Source of the DNA: Butyrivibrio sp. INlla21 | Lineage (GTDB): Bacteria; Bacillota; Clostridia; Lachnospirales; Lachnospiraceae | Direction of reading: 5' to 3' | Assembly (NCBI RefSeq): GCF_900116875.1 | Contig: NZ_FPCC01000003.1 | Span: 62,001 to 126,000, forward strand | Length of the DNA stretch: 64,000 nucleotides | Shown: positions 17,998-27,895 of the stretch, piece after piece | Layout: each line of letters opens with the position of its first letter | Position numbering within the stretch: position 1 is the stretch's first letter | Notes under the pieces: generated by a model | Database searches by the model: none | What the model saw: the letters and a program-made list of their open reading frames with translations, nothing else | What the model was told of the DNA's origin: nothing | Position numbers and translations under genes: made by a program

Positions 17998-19680
17998 TTA
18001 TTTTGAAGTACCGGGAATCTCAAGGATTGCTCCTCTGTTTCCGCTGGTAACAAGCTCTCTGTATCTTGCAAGATAGCCTGTAGTGATCTTGGGCTCTCTG
18101 GGCTGCCATTTCTCTCTTCTCTTGGCGAGCTCTTCATCGGATACCTTAACATTAAGTGCATTGTTAGGGATATCGATGCTGATTATATCACCTTCTTCGA
18201 TAAGAGCAATAGGTCCGCCGACTGCAGCTTCGGGAGAAACGTGTCCGATAGAAGCTCCGCGGCTGGCTCCTGAGAATCTTCCGTCAGTGATAAGAGCTAC
18301 GCTTGAGCCAAGTCCTCTACCTGCGATCGCAGATGTGGGATTGAGCATCTCTCTCATTCCGGGGCCTCCCTTAGGTCCTTCATATCTGATAACTACAACG
18401 TCTCCTGCAACGATCTTACCTGTAAGGATAGCTTCGATAGCATCCTCCTCACAGTCAAATACTCTTGCAGGTCCTTCGTGAACAAGCATCTCGGGAACAA
18501 CGGCAGACTTCTTAACAACACCTGTATCGGGAGCAATATTTCCCTTAAGTACGGCAATTCCGCCTGACTCCATATAAGGATTCTCAATAGGTCTGATAAC
18601 TTCGGGATTGAGATTCTTAACACCCTCAAGGTTCTCTTTCAAGGTCTTACCTGTAACAGTAAGAACATCAAGATTAAGAAGATTCTTTTTAACAAGCTCT
18701 GACATAACTGCAAGAACACCGCCTGCCTCGTTGAGATCCTCCATGTATGTGGCACCGGCCGGAGCAAGGTGACAAAGATTGGGAGTTCTGCTTGATACAT
18801 CATTGGCAACTTCCATGTTAATATCAACACCTGCTTCATGAGCAATAGCGGGAAGATGCAGCATTGTATTTGTAGAGCATCCAAGAGCCATATCCATAGC
18901 CATAGCATTCATGAATGCTTCTTTTGTCATGATGTCTCTGGGACGAATGTTGTTCTTAATAAGGTTCATTACAGCGTAACCTGCGTGCTTAGCAAGACGG
19001 ATACGTGCTGAATATACGGCGGGAATTGTTCCGTTTCCGGGAAGTCCCATACCGATCGCTTCTGTAAGACAGTTCATAGAATTGGCTGTGTACATACCTG
19101 AACAAGATCCGCATGTGGGACAAGCCTTCTCTTCATATTCGCAGAGCTTTTCGTTTGTCATCTTACCTGCAGAAACACTTCCTACCGCTTCAAACATAGA
19201 AGAAAGTGATGTCTTATGACCGTCAACTCTTCCGGCCATCATAGGTCCGCCCGAAACGAATACTGTAGGAATATTAACTCTTGCAGCTGCCATAAGAAGT
19301 CCGGGAACGTTCTTGTCGCAGTTGGGAATACATACCATTCCGTCAAAAGCATGTGCTGTAGCAAGACATTCCGTACTGTCAGCGATAAGATCTCTTGTAA
19401 CAAGTGAATACTTCATTCCGATATGTCCCATGGCAATACCGTCGCAAACAGCGATAGCGGGAACAACGACAGGCATTCCACCGGCTTCCGCAACCGCAAG
19501 CTTAACAGCCTCAGTAATCTTATCAAGATTCATATGACCGGGAACAATCTCGTTGTATGAACTAACAATACCGATAAGCGGTCTTTTTCTTTCTTCCTCG
19601 GTAAATCCGAGAGCATTAAACAAGCTTCTGTGAGGAGCCTGCTGTAAACCTTCCATAACTCTGTCACTATTCATAGCCAT
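17998..19680 (-). CDS. ilvD: Dihydroxy-acid dehydratase
   Basis: About 560 residues from the preferred ATG at 19680 (AAGGAG seven bases before; an earlier in-frame start at 19701 overlaps the previous gene). IlvD is an Fe-S dehydratase that makes the 2-keto acids of valine and isoleucine. Cluster cysteines are in [10 protein letters not shown] and [12 protein letters not shown], and the C-terminal GRFSGASRG is conserved. It sits between the GT39-like gene and ilvB. With the preferred start the upstream stop lies 17 bases before it. Confidence 0.96.
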   Translation of the reverse strand: MAMNSDRVMEGLQQAPHRSLFNALGFTEEERKRPLIGIVSSYNEIVPGHMNLDKITEAVKLAVAEAGGMPVVVPAIAVCDGIAMGHIGMKYSLVTRDLIADSTECLATAHAFDGMVCIPNCDKNVPGLLMAAARVNIPTVFVSGGPMMAGRVDGHKTSLSSMFEAVGSVSAGKMTNEKLCEYEEKACPTCGSCSGMYTANSMNCLTEAIGMGLPGNGTIPAVYSARIRLAKHAGYAVMNLIKNNIRPRDIMTKEAFMNAMAMDMALGCSTNTMLHLPAIAHEAGVDINMEVANDVSSRTPNLCHLAPAGATYMEDLNEAGGVLAVMSELVKKNLLNLDVLTVTGKTLKENLEGVKNLNPEVIRPIENPYMESGGIAVLKGNIAPDTGVVKKSAVVPEMLVHEGPARVFDCEEDAIEAILTGKIVAGDVVVIRYEGPKGGPGMREMLNPTSAIAGRGLGSSVALITDGRFSGASRGASIGHVSPEAAVGGPIALIEEGDIISIDIPNNALNVKVSDEELAKRREKWQPREPKITTGYLARYRELVTSGNRGAILEIPGTSK

Positions 19681-19697
19681 AACATTTCTCCTTTTTC

Positions 19698-21392
19698 TCA
19701 CTTGATATATAGAATAAAATTCTCATTTTCATATAAAACATGAAGTGTATTCAAATAATCCCAATCAATGGTCTCATATGTCTGATAGAACTTCCAGAAA
19801 TCATCACCGCTGTATCCGGGAGTCATCATATTCTTATCAAGAATAACACAATCAGAATCGGTAACATCCATCTTATTGCAATTTATGTCCCATCCAAACT
19901 TTAGAAGATACTGCTGATCACAGTCAAGCACCGCCATATTGTCTCGGATCGGAACATCCGCAATATACAGAATGTTGAACACTTCATTCTCTCGTCCGCC
20001 CAGCTGCATGCTGTACGAAGGACTAAAGAATCTGCAGATAAACACAAGCAGCATGAACGCCATCGGAAGATAGACGCCAAGTCCGCCGTACCACTTTCCG
20101 CTTTTTTCAATGCTCTCATTTTCGGGATGTAAAGAAGCATCCCAGTTTCCGGCCATTTTCTTTTTGTTGTACAGTCTTACCGTCACATTGATAAGCCTCT
20201 CCATTACAGTGCAAAAGCACAGGGTAAAAATAAAACCACTGTAGCTGAACACTCTAAGATAAGGCAATTTACGCTGAAGGATCAATACAATCGCTATAAA
20301 AAGCACATTTACTATAACAACAAGGTTTATGACCGTTCTGCTGTATTCAAAATGCTTGAAACACTCATAAAAAAGACATCCCAAGCTTATAATAACAAAA
20401 ATCAGAAGTACTGCTCCGCCTCTCGGGATCATATATTCAAAAAGACTCATGATCCAGCCCGGGTATCTGGCCTTAAACTCTGCGGCACTGACACTCTGAA
20501 TATAAGGCTGCGAAAGCATGTAATTAATTCCTGTTCCGGCCGCTTTAAACGGAGCATGAAGGAGCACACTTACGTGAGACATACCATAGAATCCGGAATC
20601 TTCGGTTTTCACCAAGAGGTTGGAACCGATCGCGAGCCAAATAATAAGATATAAAAAGAATGTGATGGCCGCCGCTACTATTCCCGAAATAACCAGGGAA
20701 CGCAGCTTCTTATAATAAATATTATCCCCTATCTTGGTGTAAACGCTCTTACTTCTGTATGCATTGATAACAAGAAAAAGAACTGCCGACAAGCTGACCG
20801 GAATAACCCAGTAAATACTGCTGGGAACGGTATATAATCCGAGCACAAGCGCAATGGTAAGCTTGGCATAAGGGAACGTATCATCCTCACCGATTCTGCA
20901 AATGTCACCGATAACATAGATCGCTATCAAAAAACATGTTGTCGCAAGCGTATATCCTCTTCCTTGAACACTGTACTCATTAACAATCTGCATTGCACTG
21001 TATAAGCACACCGCACCAAGCGGAAGTCCGTGAGCGTAGTATCTTTTACATATCCTGTAGACAAGAATAAGGTTTGAAACCGCGCAGATATAAGAAATAC
21101 CGCGAAGTCCGATATACGGATTACCGAAAACATTGAGTATCGCAGACAAAACCGAATATCCTACGTGGTTATTCGGAAGCGGCCAATGAATTGCTGAATA
21201 TACCGGTCCTTTACTTATAAAAGTATAAAAAGTATAAAGCTCATCATACTGAGGAGTAATCGCAAACATACGCCACAGATAATAGACGGCCATACCGATT
21301 ATAAACAAGGTTACACCGATTGTCTCAGGTTCATGCGGTAACAGGTCATATATTCTTTTTTCACTCTTTGCTACAAATGATTCGTTCAGCAA
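19698..21392 (-). CDS. Multi-spanning GT-C fold (GT39/ArnT-like) membrane protein
   Basis: About 564 residues with around ten transmembrane helices. The first extracellular loop holds PQYDELYT, a paired Asp-Glu after helix 1 like the catalytic acidic site of GT39/ArnT/PMT glycosyltransferases that use lipid-linked sugars. Later loops have [10 protein letters not shown]. The acceptor and donor are unknown. The start is uncertain. A GTG at 21443 has no ribosome site, whereas TTG at 21392 follows GGGAG at six bases and is preferred. Either way it overlaps the end of leuB out of frame, and it ends just before ilvD. A membrane glycosyltransferase wedged between leuB and ilvD is unexpected. Confidence 0.7.
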   Translation of the reverse strand: MLNESFVAKSEKRIYDLLPHEPETIGVTLFIIGMAVYYLWRMFAITPQYDELYTFYTFISKGPVYSAIHWPLPNNHVGYSVLSAILNVFGNPYIGLRGISYICAVSNLILVYRICKRYYAHGLPLGAVCLYSAMQIVNEYSVQGRGYTLATTCFLIAIYVIGDICRIGEDDTFPYAKLTIALVLGLYTVPSSIYWVIPVSLSAVLFLVINAYRSKSVYTKIGDNIYYKKLRSLVISGIVAAAITFFLYLIIWLAIGSNLLVKTEDSGFYGMSHVSVLLHAPFKAAGTGINYMLSQPYIQSVSAAEFKARYPGWIMSLFEYMIPRGGAVLLIFVIISLGCLFYECFKHFEYSRTVINLVVIVNVLFIAIVLILQRKLPYLRVFSYSGFIFTLCFCTVMERLINVTVRLYNKKKMAGNWDASLHPENESIEKSGKWYGGLGVYLPMAFMLLVFICRFFSPSYSMQLGGRENEVFNILYIADVPIRDNMAVLDCDQQYLLKFGWDINCNKMDVTDSDCVILDKNMMTPGYSGDDFWKFYQTYETIDWDYLNTLHVLYENENFILYIK

Positions 21393-22470
21393 TAAGGTCT
21401 CCCATCCGGCTACATCCGACAAGTGTAAACTTATCTTCTTCACCCTTAGGTAAAAGATCTACAGTCCTAAAACCGTCCTCAAGTACTTTCTCAACTGCCT
21501 TTTCAATGGCATCAGCCTCTTTATCGAGGTTGAATGAATATCTGAGCATCATTGCAGCAGACAAAACCGTTGCAATGGGATTGGCGATATCTTTTCCCGC
21601 GATATCGGGAGCACTGCCGTGGCTGGGCTCATAAAGTCCAAAGCTTGTATCATTTAAGGATGCGCTTGAGAGCATTCCGATAGATCCTGTGATCATGCTG
21701 GCTTCATCGGATAGAATATCTCCGAACATATTCTCTGTAAGAACAACGTCAAACTGAGCAGGGTTCTTAACAAGCTGCATTGCGCAGTTATCTACGAGCA
21801 TATGCTCTAAAGTCACATCGGGATAATCCTTTTTAACTTCCTCGACTACTTTTCTCCAAAGTCTTGAAGAATCAAGAACGTTGGCCTTATCTACACTGAT
21901 AACGCTCTTTCTGCGCTTTCTTGCAACATCAAAAGCTCTGATCGCTATTCTTCTGATCTCACTCTCTTTGTATGTAAGTGTATCTGTTGCGACCATCTCT
22001 CCGTCTTTAAGCTCTGTACTGCGCTCTCCGAAGTAAAGACCACCCGTAAGCTCTCTCATAATGAGCATGTCAAAACCCTCTTCTGCAACGGCTTCCTTTA
22101 AAGGACATGCGTCCTTAAGCTGAGGATAAAGATATGCAGGTCTTAAATTGGCAAAAAGATTAAGTGCCTTGCGGAGTTTAAGAAGTCCTGCCTCGGGACG
22201 AAGCTGTGGTTCAAGCTTGTACCAAGGAGATGTTGATGTGTTTCCTCCGATCGATCCCATAAGAACCGCGTCGGCAGCCTTGGCATCGGCAATTGCCTCG
22301 TCTGTAAGAGGAACTCCGTGTACATCTATTGAGCATCCGCCCATCAAAATATCTTTGTATTCAATCTCATGACCAAAGTTCTCACAAACTTTATCGAGAA
22401 CCTTCTTGGCCTCTGTAACAATCTCGGGTCCAATTCCGTCACCCGGGATGCAAGTAATGTTCATTTTCAT
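21361..22470 (-). CDS. leuB: 3-Isopropylmalate dehydrogenase
   Basis: 369 residues. It oxidatively decarboxylates 3-isopropylmalate to 2-ketoisocaproate in leucine synthesis. It begins [14 protein letters not shown]. The substrate-binding region has [14 protein letters not shown] and [10 protein letters not shown], and the C-terminal part has [14 protein letters not shown] with NP as the NAD-binding segment. The ATG follows AAGGGAG. It is first in the operon leuB-GT39-ilvD-ilvB-ldt. Its partners leuC and leuD lie 25 kb away. Confidence 0.97.
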   Translation of the reverse strand: MKMNITCIPGDGIGPEIVTEAKKVLDKVCENFGHEIEYKDILMGGCSIDVHGVPLTDEAIADAKAADAVLMGSIGGNTSTSPWYKLEPQLRPEAGLLKLRKALNLFANLRPAYLYPQLKDACPLKEAVAEEGFDMLIMRELTGGLYFGERSTELKDGEMVATDTLTYKESEIRRIAIRAFDVARKRRKSVISVDKANVLDSSRLWRKVVEEVKKDYPDVTLEHMLVDNCAMQLVKNPAQFDVVLTENMFGDILSDEASMITGSIGMLSSASLNDTSFGLYEPSHGSAPDIAGKDIANPIATVLSAAMMLRYSFNLDKEADAIEKAVEKVLEDGFRTVDLLPKGEEDKFTLVGCSRMGDLIAERIICSKE

Positions 22471-22514
22471 AATGACTCCCTTGATGCTTTAGTAAGTTAA
22501 TTTAATAAATTTCT

Positions 22515-22552
22515 ATTATAGAACAAATGCCTGATTGGCATGCCAATCAGGC
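22515..22552 (-). promoter_or_regulatory. Perfect 24-base palindrome and -10 box upstream of leuB
   Basis: GCCTGATTGGCA/TGCCAATCAGGC (22529-22552) is a perfect inverted repeat just after yajC. On the minus strand it is followed by ATTTGTTC and then a TATAAT (about 22515-22520) that reads toward leuB. It can serve as the yajC terminator (ten-pair stem, CATG loop), but the T-tract is poor. Its place around the -35 region also fits a dyad operator for leuB. Which applies cannot be told from sequence. Confidence 0.5.
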
Positions 22553-22571
22553 TTTAAGAATTCGAAAGTGA

Positions 22572-22931
22572 TTACTTTTTCTTGGAATCCTTGGCATCCT
22601 TGCTGTCTGCCTTAACGGTTGCATCCTCGGGCTTCTCAACCTCAACGATCGCATCCTTTACCATAGGTATACGGCAATTCTTATTGTTACCGAACTCAAC
22701 AATAACCATATCATCATTGATATCAATAACTGTACCGATGAATCCGCCTGTTGTTCTAACACTGTCACCGATATCAAGAGAAGCAAGTACCTGTGCCTTC
22801 TGCTTCTGATCTTTTCTTCCGGGACGGATCATCAAAAAGTAAATAGCTACCATGAATACCGCATATATAGCCAATGTTCCGTAAATAGGAGTGCCGGCTC
22901 CGGCTTCCTGAGCTGTTAAAAATAATACCAT
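22572..22931 (-). CDS. yajC: Preprotein translocase accessory subunit YajC
   Basis: About 119 residues from the ATG at 22931, which follows GGAGG by five bases. A start four codons earlier would lie inside that site. YajC is a small single-span protein attached to SecDF/SecYEG. One helix (about 13-34) ends in MIRPGRKDQKQ, the family signature. A beta-rich tail follows with GDSVRTTGGFIGTV and a Lys/Asp-rich end. It follows tgt, its usual neighbour in bacteria; secDF is not in the window. Confidence 0.93.
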   Translation of the reverse strand: MVLFLTAQEAGAGTPIYGTLAIYAVFMVAIYFLMIRPGRKDQKQKAQVLASLDIGDSVRTTGGFIGTVIDINDDMVIVEFGNNKNCRIPMVKDAIVEVEKPEDATVKADSKDAKDSKKK

Positions 22932-22997
22932 AACATCCTCCAAGTATTAGTTAGTTTAATATACACCAATAAATAATACTAAAAAGAAAAGCTAAAT

Positions 22998-24179
22998 TCA
23001 ACCTTTTCTCCAATTAACGGCGATGTTGTATTTACTTTTTGATTCAGCGCCGTCAAATTCCTGCATTCCTTCGATCATCTGCTTCTTAAAGGACGAATAC
23101 TCTCCCTTTTCAATGGCATTTCTTATATCAACCATAAGATGATTGTAAAAATAGAGATTATGAAGAACACAAAGCCTCATTCCAAGCATCTCTCCGGCCT
23201 TAAGAAGATGTCTTATATAGGCCTTGGAATATCTCGTACATGCGGGACACTTACATCCTTCTTCAATCGGTGTGTCATCATATTCATATCTTGCATTTAA
23301 AATATTGATATGGCCTCTCTTTGTATAAAGATGACCGTGACGACCGTTTCTGCTTGGATAAACACAGTCAAAAAAGTCTATTCCTCTGTCTACCGCTTCA
23401 AGAATATTGGCCGGTGTTCCGACACCCATCAGATATGTGGGTTTGTTCTCCGGAAGATAAGGAACCGTAGTTTCAAGAACATGATACATTTCCTCATGGC
23501 TCTCACCGACCGCAAGTCCGCCGACAGCATAACCGTCAAGATCCATCTCACTGATCCTCTTGGCGTGTTCAATTCTTATGTCATCAAAGATTGCTCCCTG
23601 ATTGATACCGAAAAGCATCTGATTCGGATTGACCGTGTAAGGAAGTCCGTTTAATCTGTCCATCTCTTTTTTGCAACGCTCAAGCCATCTTGTTGTCCTG
23701 TCTACAGACATCTGAACATAATCATGCTCAGCCTTGGCTGAAGGACATTCATCAAAAGCCATCGCGATAGTGGAACCAAGGTGCGACTGTATTCTCATAC
23801 TCTCCTCAGGTCCCATAAAAAGCTTATGTCCGTCAATATGCGAATGGAAATAAACGCCCTCTTCCTTGATCCTTCTTGTCTTAGCAAGAGAAAAGACCTG
23901 GAATCCGCCTGAATCAGTAAGAATAGGCTTATCGCACGACATAAACTTGTGGAGCCCGCCCATTCTGTAGATCAGATCATCTCCCGGTCTTAAATGCAGG
24001 TGGTAGGTGTTGGACAAAACCACCTGAGTATCTATACCTTCAAGATCATAAGTGGAAACACCGCCCTTTATTGCCGCAACCGTTGCAACGTTCATAAACA
24101 CGGGAGTCTGAATCACTCCGTGTACGGTAGTAAATTCAGCTCTCTTGGCGTTTCCGTCTTTTTTAATTATTTTGTACAT
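22998..24179 (-). CDS. tgt: tRNA-guanine transglycosylase
   Basis: 393 residues. Tgt exchanges G34 for preQ1 in GUN-anticodon tRNAs, the committed step to queuosine. The catalytic Asp is in LTDSGGFQVFSL, with GGLAVGE binding the base and a second Asp in FDCVYPSRNGRHG. The zinc site is CKCPACTRYS followed by His in LHNLYFYNH. The ATG follows GAGGA. It lies between the VanY-like gene and yajC in one transcription unit. Confidence 0.96.
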   Translation of the reverse strand: MYKIIKKDGNAKRAEFTTVHGVIQTPVFMNVATVAAIKGGVSTYDLEGIDTQVVLSNTYHLHLRPGDDLIYRMGGLHKFMSCDKPILTDSGGFQVFSLAKTRRIKEEGVYFHSHIDGHKLFMGPEESMRIQSHLGSTIAMAFDECPSAKAEHDYVQMSVDRTTRWLERCKKEMDRLNGLPYTVNPNQMLFGINQGAIFDDIRIEHAKRISEMDLDGYAVGGLAVGESHEEMYHVLETTVPYLPENKPTYLMGVGTPANILEAVDRGIDFFDCVYPSRNGRHGHLYTKRGHINILNARYEYDDTPIEEGCKCPACTRYSKAYIRHLLKAGEMLGMRLCVLHNLYFYNHLMVDIRNAIEKGEYSSFKKQMIEGMQEFDGAESKSKYNIAVNWRKG

Positions 24180-24188
24180 ATATATCCT

Positions 24189-25349
24189 CTACTTAACGTA
24201 TGTATTCCAGAATTCCTCCAGGCAGATATCATTTTCGTAGATAATCGTTGCTGCGTCAACCCCCACATATCTAAAATGCCAGGGTTCGTACTCAATACTT
24301 GTAATTTTCTCTTTTCCCTCGGGATATCTTAATATGAATCCATACTTGTAACTGTTGTCGTGAAGCCACTTTCCGGCGGGTGTATTGCCAAATCCCTCAT
24401 CGAGGTTGGAATAATTGTCACTGATGATATCAATCGCAAGTCCGATCTGGTGCTCTGAAGATCCCGGAACCGTAACAGCCTGAGACGCAAGGTTATAAGC
24501 TTCCATATAAGACATTCCGCCATCCATGTATCTGTCAATCTTGTTGTCAAAAAGCATTGTCTGTCTGTCACGATCTCTGTAAGGAGAACAGATAATAAGA
24601 CTAACACCGTCGGCGCTTGCCGCTCTCATCATATCAAGAAGCGGTGAGATGATCCTCTCATCGCACTTCATGCTTCCGCTGATAACTCCAAGAGGAAACT
24701 CGTAATTCTCGGGTATCGGGTGCTGTTTGTTGACAAGAATGATATTCCATTCGTTGCTGTCAAAAACCTTACCTGTTTCCGTAAACTGTGAAAAATACTC
24801 TGTCACAGGATCTGCTTTTTCAGAGTTAGACTCTACATCATCGGCAGTATTTTCTATTGATGTATCATCGGAATCGCCGGCAGACTCCAAGATCTGAGAA
24901 AGTGATGCCTGCTTTTCGGGATTCATGTGTTCCGCCTCGGCAACGTCGGGATTGACGCTGTCCATAGCTTCTTCAATAAGAGTCTTGTCGACATCATTTA
25001 CAACAGCAAGCTCAGCATCTGATTCCGCAACTTCCGTCTCGGACAGACTTATAGAATCATCGGCCGAATAATCCTCTATACTCATATCTGTAGCAAAACT
25101 GATGTTAAGGGACATAGCAGGATAAGAAAAGCTGCTGCTGAAGACAAAGAACAGTAAGATACACGCAAGACAAATATGCCTCTTTGCATTTCTGTAAAAA
25201 TAAAACAGAATATTGTAAACAGTTATCGCAAATAACGCATAAGCGATGCCTAAAAAGGACAAAGCCTTATGCTTCCTGTTAAATTTACTAACGGCTGAAA
25301 CCACCTTATTCTTAAAGGTGAGCTTCATCTGTAGATTACTAGCGTTCAT
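24189..25349 (-). CDS. Membrane-anchored D-Ala-D-Ala carboxypeptidase (M15B, VanY-like)
   Basis: 386 residues. A basic cytosolic N-terminus is followed by two hydrophobic segments (about 30-80), an acidic Ser/Glu/Asp-rich extracellular spacer (about 90-185) and a C-terminal M15 peptidase domain. The zinc ligands are visible in SSEHQIGLAIDI (HxxxxxxD) and EPWHFRYVG (the final ExxH), with Arg in SPYRDRDRQ. Such enzymes trim the terminal D-Ala of peptidoglycan stem peptides. The ATG follows GAGGGGA. It is divergent from aroC and upstream of tgt-yajC with a ten-base gap. Confidence 0.9.
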   Translation of the reverse strand: MNASNLQMKLTFKNKVVSAVSKFNRKHKALSFLGIAYALFAITVYNILFYFYRNAKRHICLACILLFFVFSSSFSYPAMSLNISFATDMSIEDYSADDSISLSETEVAESDAELAVVNDVDKTLIEEAMDSVNPDVAEAEHMNPEKQASLSQILESAGDSDDTSIENTADDVESNSEKADPVTEYFSQFTETGKVFDSNEWNIILVNKQHPIPENYEFPLGVISGSMKCDERIISPLLDMMRAASADGVSLIICSPYRDRDRQTMLFDNKIDRYMDGGMSYMEAYNLASQAVTVPGSSEHQIGLAIDIISDNYSNLDEGFGNTPAGKWLHDNSYKYGFILRYPEGKEKITSIEYEPWHFRYVGVDAATIIYENDICLEEFWNTYVK

Positions 25350-25506
25350 ATCGGAAATCCCCTCATATTTCGATATTATGCCTTAATCAAAGTCTTTATA
25401 TATTATATAACATTTTTGTACCGTTTTCATCTTTTTTTACATTTTTTGCCCTAGGTAATGTATTATGATATAGAAAGACAACTAATACTGGAAATGAGGA
25501 ACTAAA

Positions 25507-26607
25507 ATGTCAGGTTCAATTCTCGGAAACAATATCAAAATATCAACATGGGGAGAATCTCACGGAGCCGCTCTGGGAGTGGTTATAGACGGTTTCCCTG
25601 CAGGCATGGAGCTGTGCGAAGAAGACGTTCAGAAGCTCCTTGACAGAAGAAAGCCCGGAACAAGCGCCGCTACAACTTCAAGAAAAGAGGATGACAAGGT
25701 AAGGATCTTATCCGGAATATTCGAAGGTAAGACAACCGGAACCCCCATCTCAATGCTTGTTGAGAATACTTCTCAGCGCTCTGGAGATTACAGTGAGATT
25801 GCAAGCTACTATCGCCCCGGTCATGCCGATTATCCTTTTGATATGAAATATGGCTTTAGAGATTACAGAGGAGGCGGAAGATCTTCGGGAAGAGAAACGA
25901 TAGGCAGAGTTGCCGCAGGAGCTCTTTGCAAAAAGCTTCTTTCGCAAATGGGCATCGATGTATGCGCATATACACGTTCTATCGGAGATGTCGAGATTGA
26001 CGATTCCAAGTTTGATAAGGACGCGATCTGCTCAACTCCCACTTCAATGCCTGACAGAGATGCAGATATAAAAGCAATGGAGCTTATTGCGGCTAAACGC
26101 GCCGAATGTGACTCTATAGGCGGTGTCATAGAATGTAAGATAACGGGAGTTCCCGCAGGAATCGGAGAACCTGTTTTTGATAAACTTGATGCTCTTCTAT
26201 CAAGAGCCGTTATGAGTGTAGGTGCCGTTAAAGCAATCGAGATTGGTGATGGCACAAAAGTTTCAAAATATACCGGTTCTGAAAACAACGATGAATTTAT
26301 TATGGAAGAAGGCTCAGTAGCCAAAGCTACCAACCACTCAGGCGGAATACTCGGAGGAATGTCCGATGGCTCTTCCATCATGTTAAGAGCCCATGTAAAG
26401 CCGACTCCCAGCATCGCTGCTTCTCAGAATACCGTAAACAAAAACGGTGAAAATATCGAGATCAATATCAAAGGCCGTCACGACCCCGTTGTAGTTCCGA
26501 GAGCGGTTGTCGTTGTTGAGAGCATGTGCGCCATCACACTTTTGGACCTCATGATATCCAATATGTATGCCAAGGCAGAAAATGTCATAAACTTCTACAA
26601 GAAATAA
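25507..26607 (+). CDS. aroC: Chorismate synthase
   Basis: 366 residues, the only protein gene on the plus strand here. It converts EPSP to chorismate, using reduced FMN. Family signatures are WGESHG near the start, RPGHADYPFDMKYG, YRGGGRSSGRET and, near the end, GRHDPVVVPRAV. The ATG follows GAGGA at six bases. Its 157-base divergent region with the VanY gene is AT-rich and holds the promoters of both; no further gene is seen. A terminator follows. Confidence 0.97.
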   Translation: MSGSILGNNIKISTWGESHGAALGVVIDGFPAGMELCEEDVQKLLDRRKPGTSAATTSRKEDDKVRILSGIFEGKTTGTPISMLVENTSQRSGDYSEIASYYRPGHADYPFDMKYGFRDYRGGGRSSGRETIGRVAAGALCKKLLSQMGIDVCAYTRSIGDVEIDDSKFDKDAICSTPTSMPDRDADIKAMELIAAKRAECDSIGGVIECKITGVPAGIGEPVFDKLDALLSRAVMSVGAVKAIEIGDGTKVSKYTGSENNDEFIMEEGSVAKATNHSGGILGGMSDGSSIMLRAHVKPTPSIAASQNTVNKNGENIEINIKGRHDPVVVPRAVVVVESMCAITLLDLMISNMYAKAENVINFYKK

Positions 26608-26644
26608 AGCATATATTCTGATACTACAATAACAGAAATAATAT

Positions 26645-26692
26645 AAGCCGCAGGTTCTAAAAACTCAGATTCCTGCGGCTTTAATAGTTTTT
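26645..26692. terminator. Bidirectional terminator between aroC and the lactonase gene
   Basis: AAGCCGCAGG and CCTGCGGCTT form a ten-pair stem with a 17-base loop, followed on the plus strand by TTAATAGTTTTT. It lies between two convergent genes. Confidence 0.8.
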
Positions 26693-26699
26693 ATTAATT

Positions 26700-27764
26700 T
26701 CAATCCTCAAGCTGATGGAATACTATACAGTTAGGTCTGGGTATCGGAAGCTCAGGTCCGTTCATAACGATCGTTCCCGCCTTCATATCAACATGGAAGA
26801 AAGTCATTGAATCAGACTCGTGGTTGAGTGATACCAAATGCTTGTTATCGGGGAAAAGAGCTGCATCCTTGGGATACTCTCCCGCAACAGGAAGCTGGAT
26901 AAGCTTCGTAAGAAGTCCCGTATCCTTATCAACCTTAAATACGATCACGTTATTCTCTCCTGCTGTTGAGCTTACAAGGTAATTGTAGTCCTCAGAGAAA
27001 GTAAGCGCGCTGCTTGCCACGCCGAGTGAATCGGATTCATCGGAACATGAAACCGACTGAACCTTGTTAAAATCGGGATCGCCGTTGTTATCTACATACT
27101 CATAAACTTCGATCGCACACTTCTGCTCAAGACAAACATACAAGAATTTTCCATCCTTGGAAAACTGCATATGTCTGGGTGATGATTCCTGATCGCAGTG
27201 AATAACGTCAACTTCCTTGATCTTACCTGTCTCAAGATCTAGCTTATAAACATTAACTCTGTCCATACCAAGATCTGCCGCAAGAAGATACTGATTGTCC
27301 TTGGACACCTTGATACACTGAACATGAGGAACATGGTTTCTGCCCGCAGCTGTACCAAGTCCCTTATGGTATCTCTCATCTGTTATCTTGCCGATGCTTC
27401 CGTCCTTATTAAGCTTAAGGATCGTAACCTTACCGTCATGATAACCTGCGGTGATAAGATAATTATCCTGCTGATCCATATTAACGTAGCATCCGCGCAT
27501 ACCGTTGATAGAAGCCTCGTTAAGGAACTTAAGACTTCCGTCCTTCTCAATATGATAAGCCTCAACACCTTCGTCGGTGATCGAGTATAATGTCTTTTTG
27601 TTATGTGCGATTCCTATATAAGAAGAATTGGTGATCTCAACCTTCTGTTTCTCGGTGAGTCTGCCTTTCTTAAGATCTACATCATAAATTCTGATTCCGT
27701 AATCAGAACCAAGTCCGGATGTGTAGCTTGAAACGTAAGCAACATACTTTTTATTAGCAGCCAT
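26700..27764 (-). CDS. pgl: Lactonase-family seven-bladed beta-propeller protein (6-phosphogluconolactonase-like)
   Basis: About 354 residues from the ATG at 27764, where the conserved KKYVAYVSSYTSG begins. A start 17 codons earlier has no ribosome site, although the GGGAGG before the chosen one is rather far (12 bases). Repeated blades show YLLAADLGMDRV, GKFLYVCLE, RHMQFSKDG and AALFPDN, as in YkgB/Pgl proteins that hydrolyse 6-phosphogluconolactone in the pentose phosphate pathway. Some family members act on other lactones or are muconate cycloisomerases. It is monocistronic. Confidence 0.8.
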   Translation of the reverse strand: MAANKKYVAYVSSYTSGLGSDYGIRIYDVDLKKGRLTEKQKVEITNSSYIGIAHNKKTLYSITDEGVEAYHIEKDGSLKFLNEASINGMRGCYVNMDQQDNYLITAGYHDGKVTILKLNKDGSIGKITDERYHKGLGTAAGRNHVPHVQCIKVSKDNQYLLAADLGMDRVNVYKLDLETGKIKEVDVIHCDQESSPRHMQFSKDGKFLYVCLEQKCAIEVYEYVDNNGDPDFNKVQSVSCSDESDSLGVASSALTFSEDYNYLVSSTAGENNVIVFKVDKDTGLLTKLIQLPVAGEYPKDAALFPDNKHLVSLNHESDSMTFFHVDMKAGTIVMNGPELPIPRPNCIVFHQLED

Positions 27765-27845
27765 TGTTAATATATGCCTCCCTAAAGCGATTTGTAAAAG
27801 CTTTGTCTTCTTCATATTTTAGCACAGATAAAGAAAAGTGGGAAC

Positions 27846-27883
27846 AAAAATACACCCCGGCTCGTCATAAAGTCAGGGTGTAT
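27846..27883 (-). terminator. Terminator of the proA-aldolase-S66 operon
   Basis: ATACACCC and GGGTGTAT pair around an 18-base loop, followed by TTTTTG on the minus strand. It lies 12 bases past the S66 peptidase stop. Confidence 0.8.
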
Positions 27884-27895
27884 ATGGCTTTTAAT

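Noticed and set aside
21393..21443. GTG at 21443 as start of the GT-C protein
   Set aside because: No ribosome site precedes it, and it lies deep in leuB; TTG at 21392 is better placed after GGGAG.
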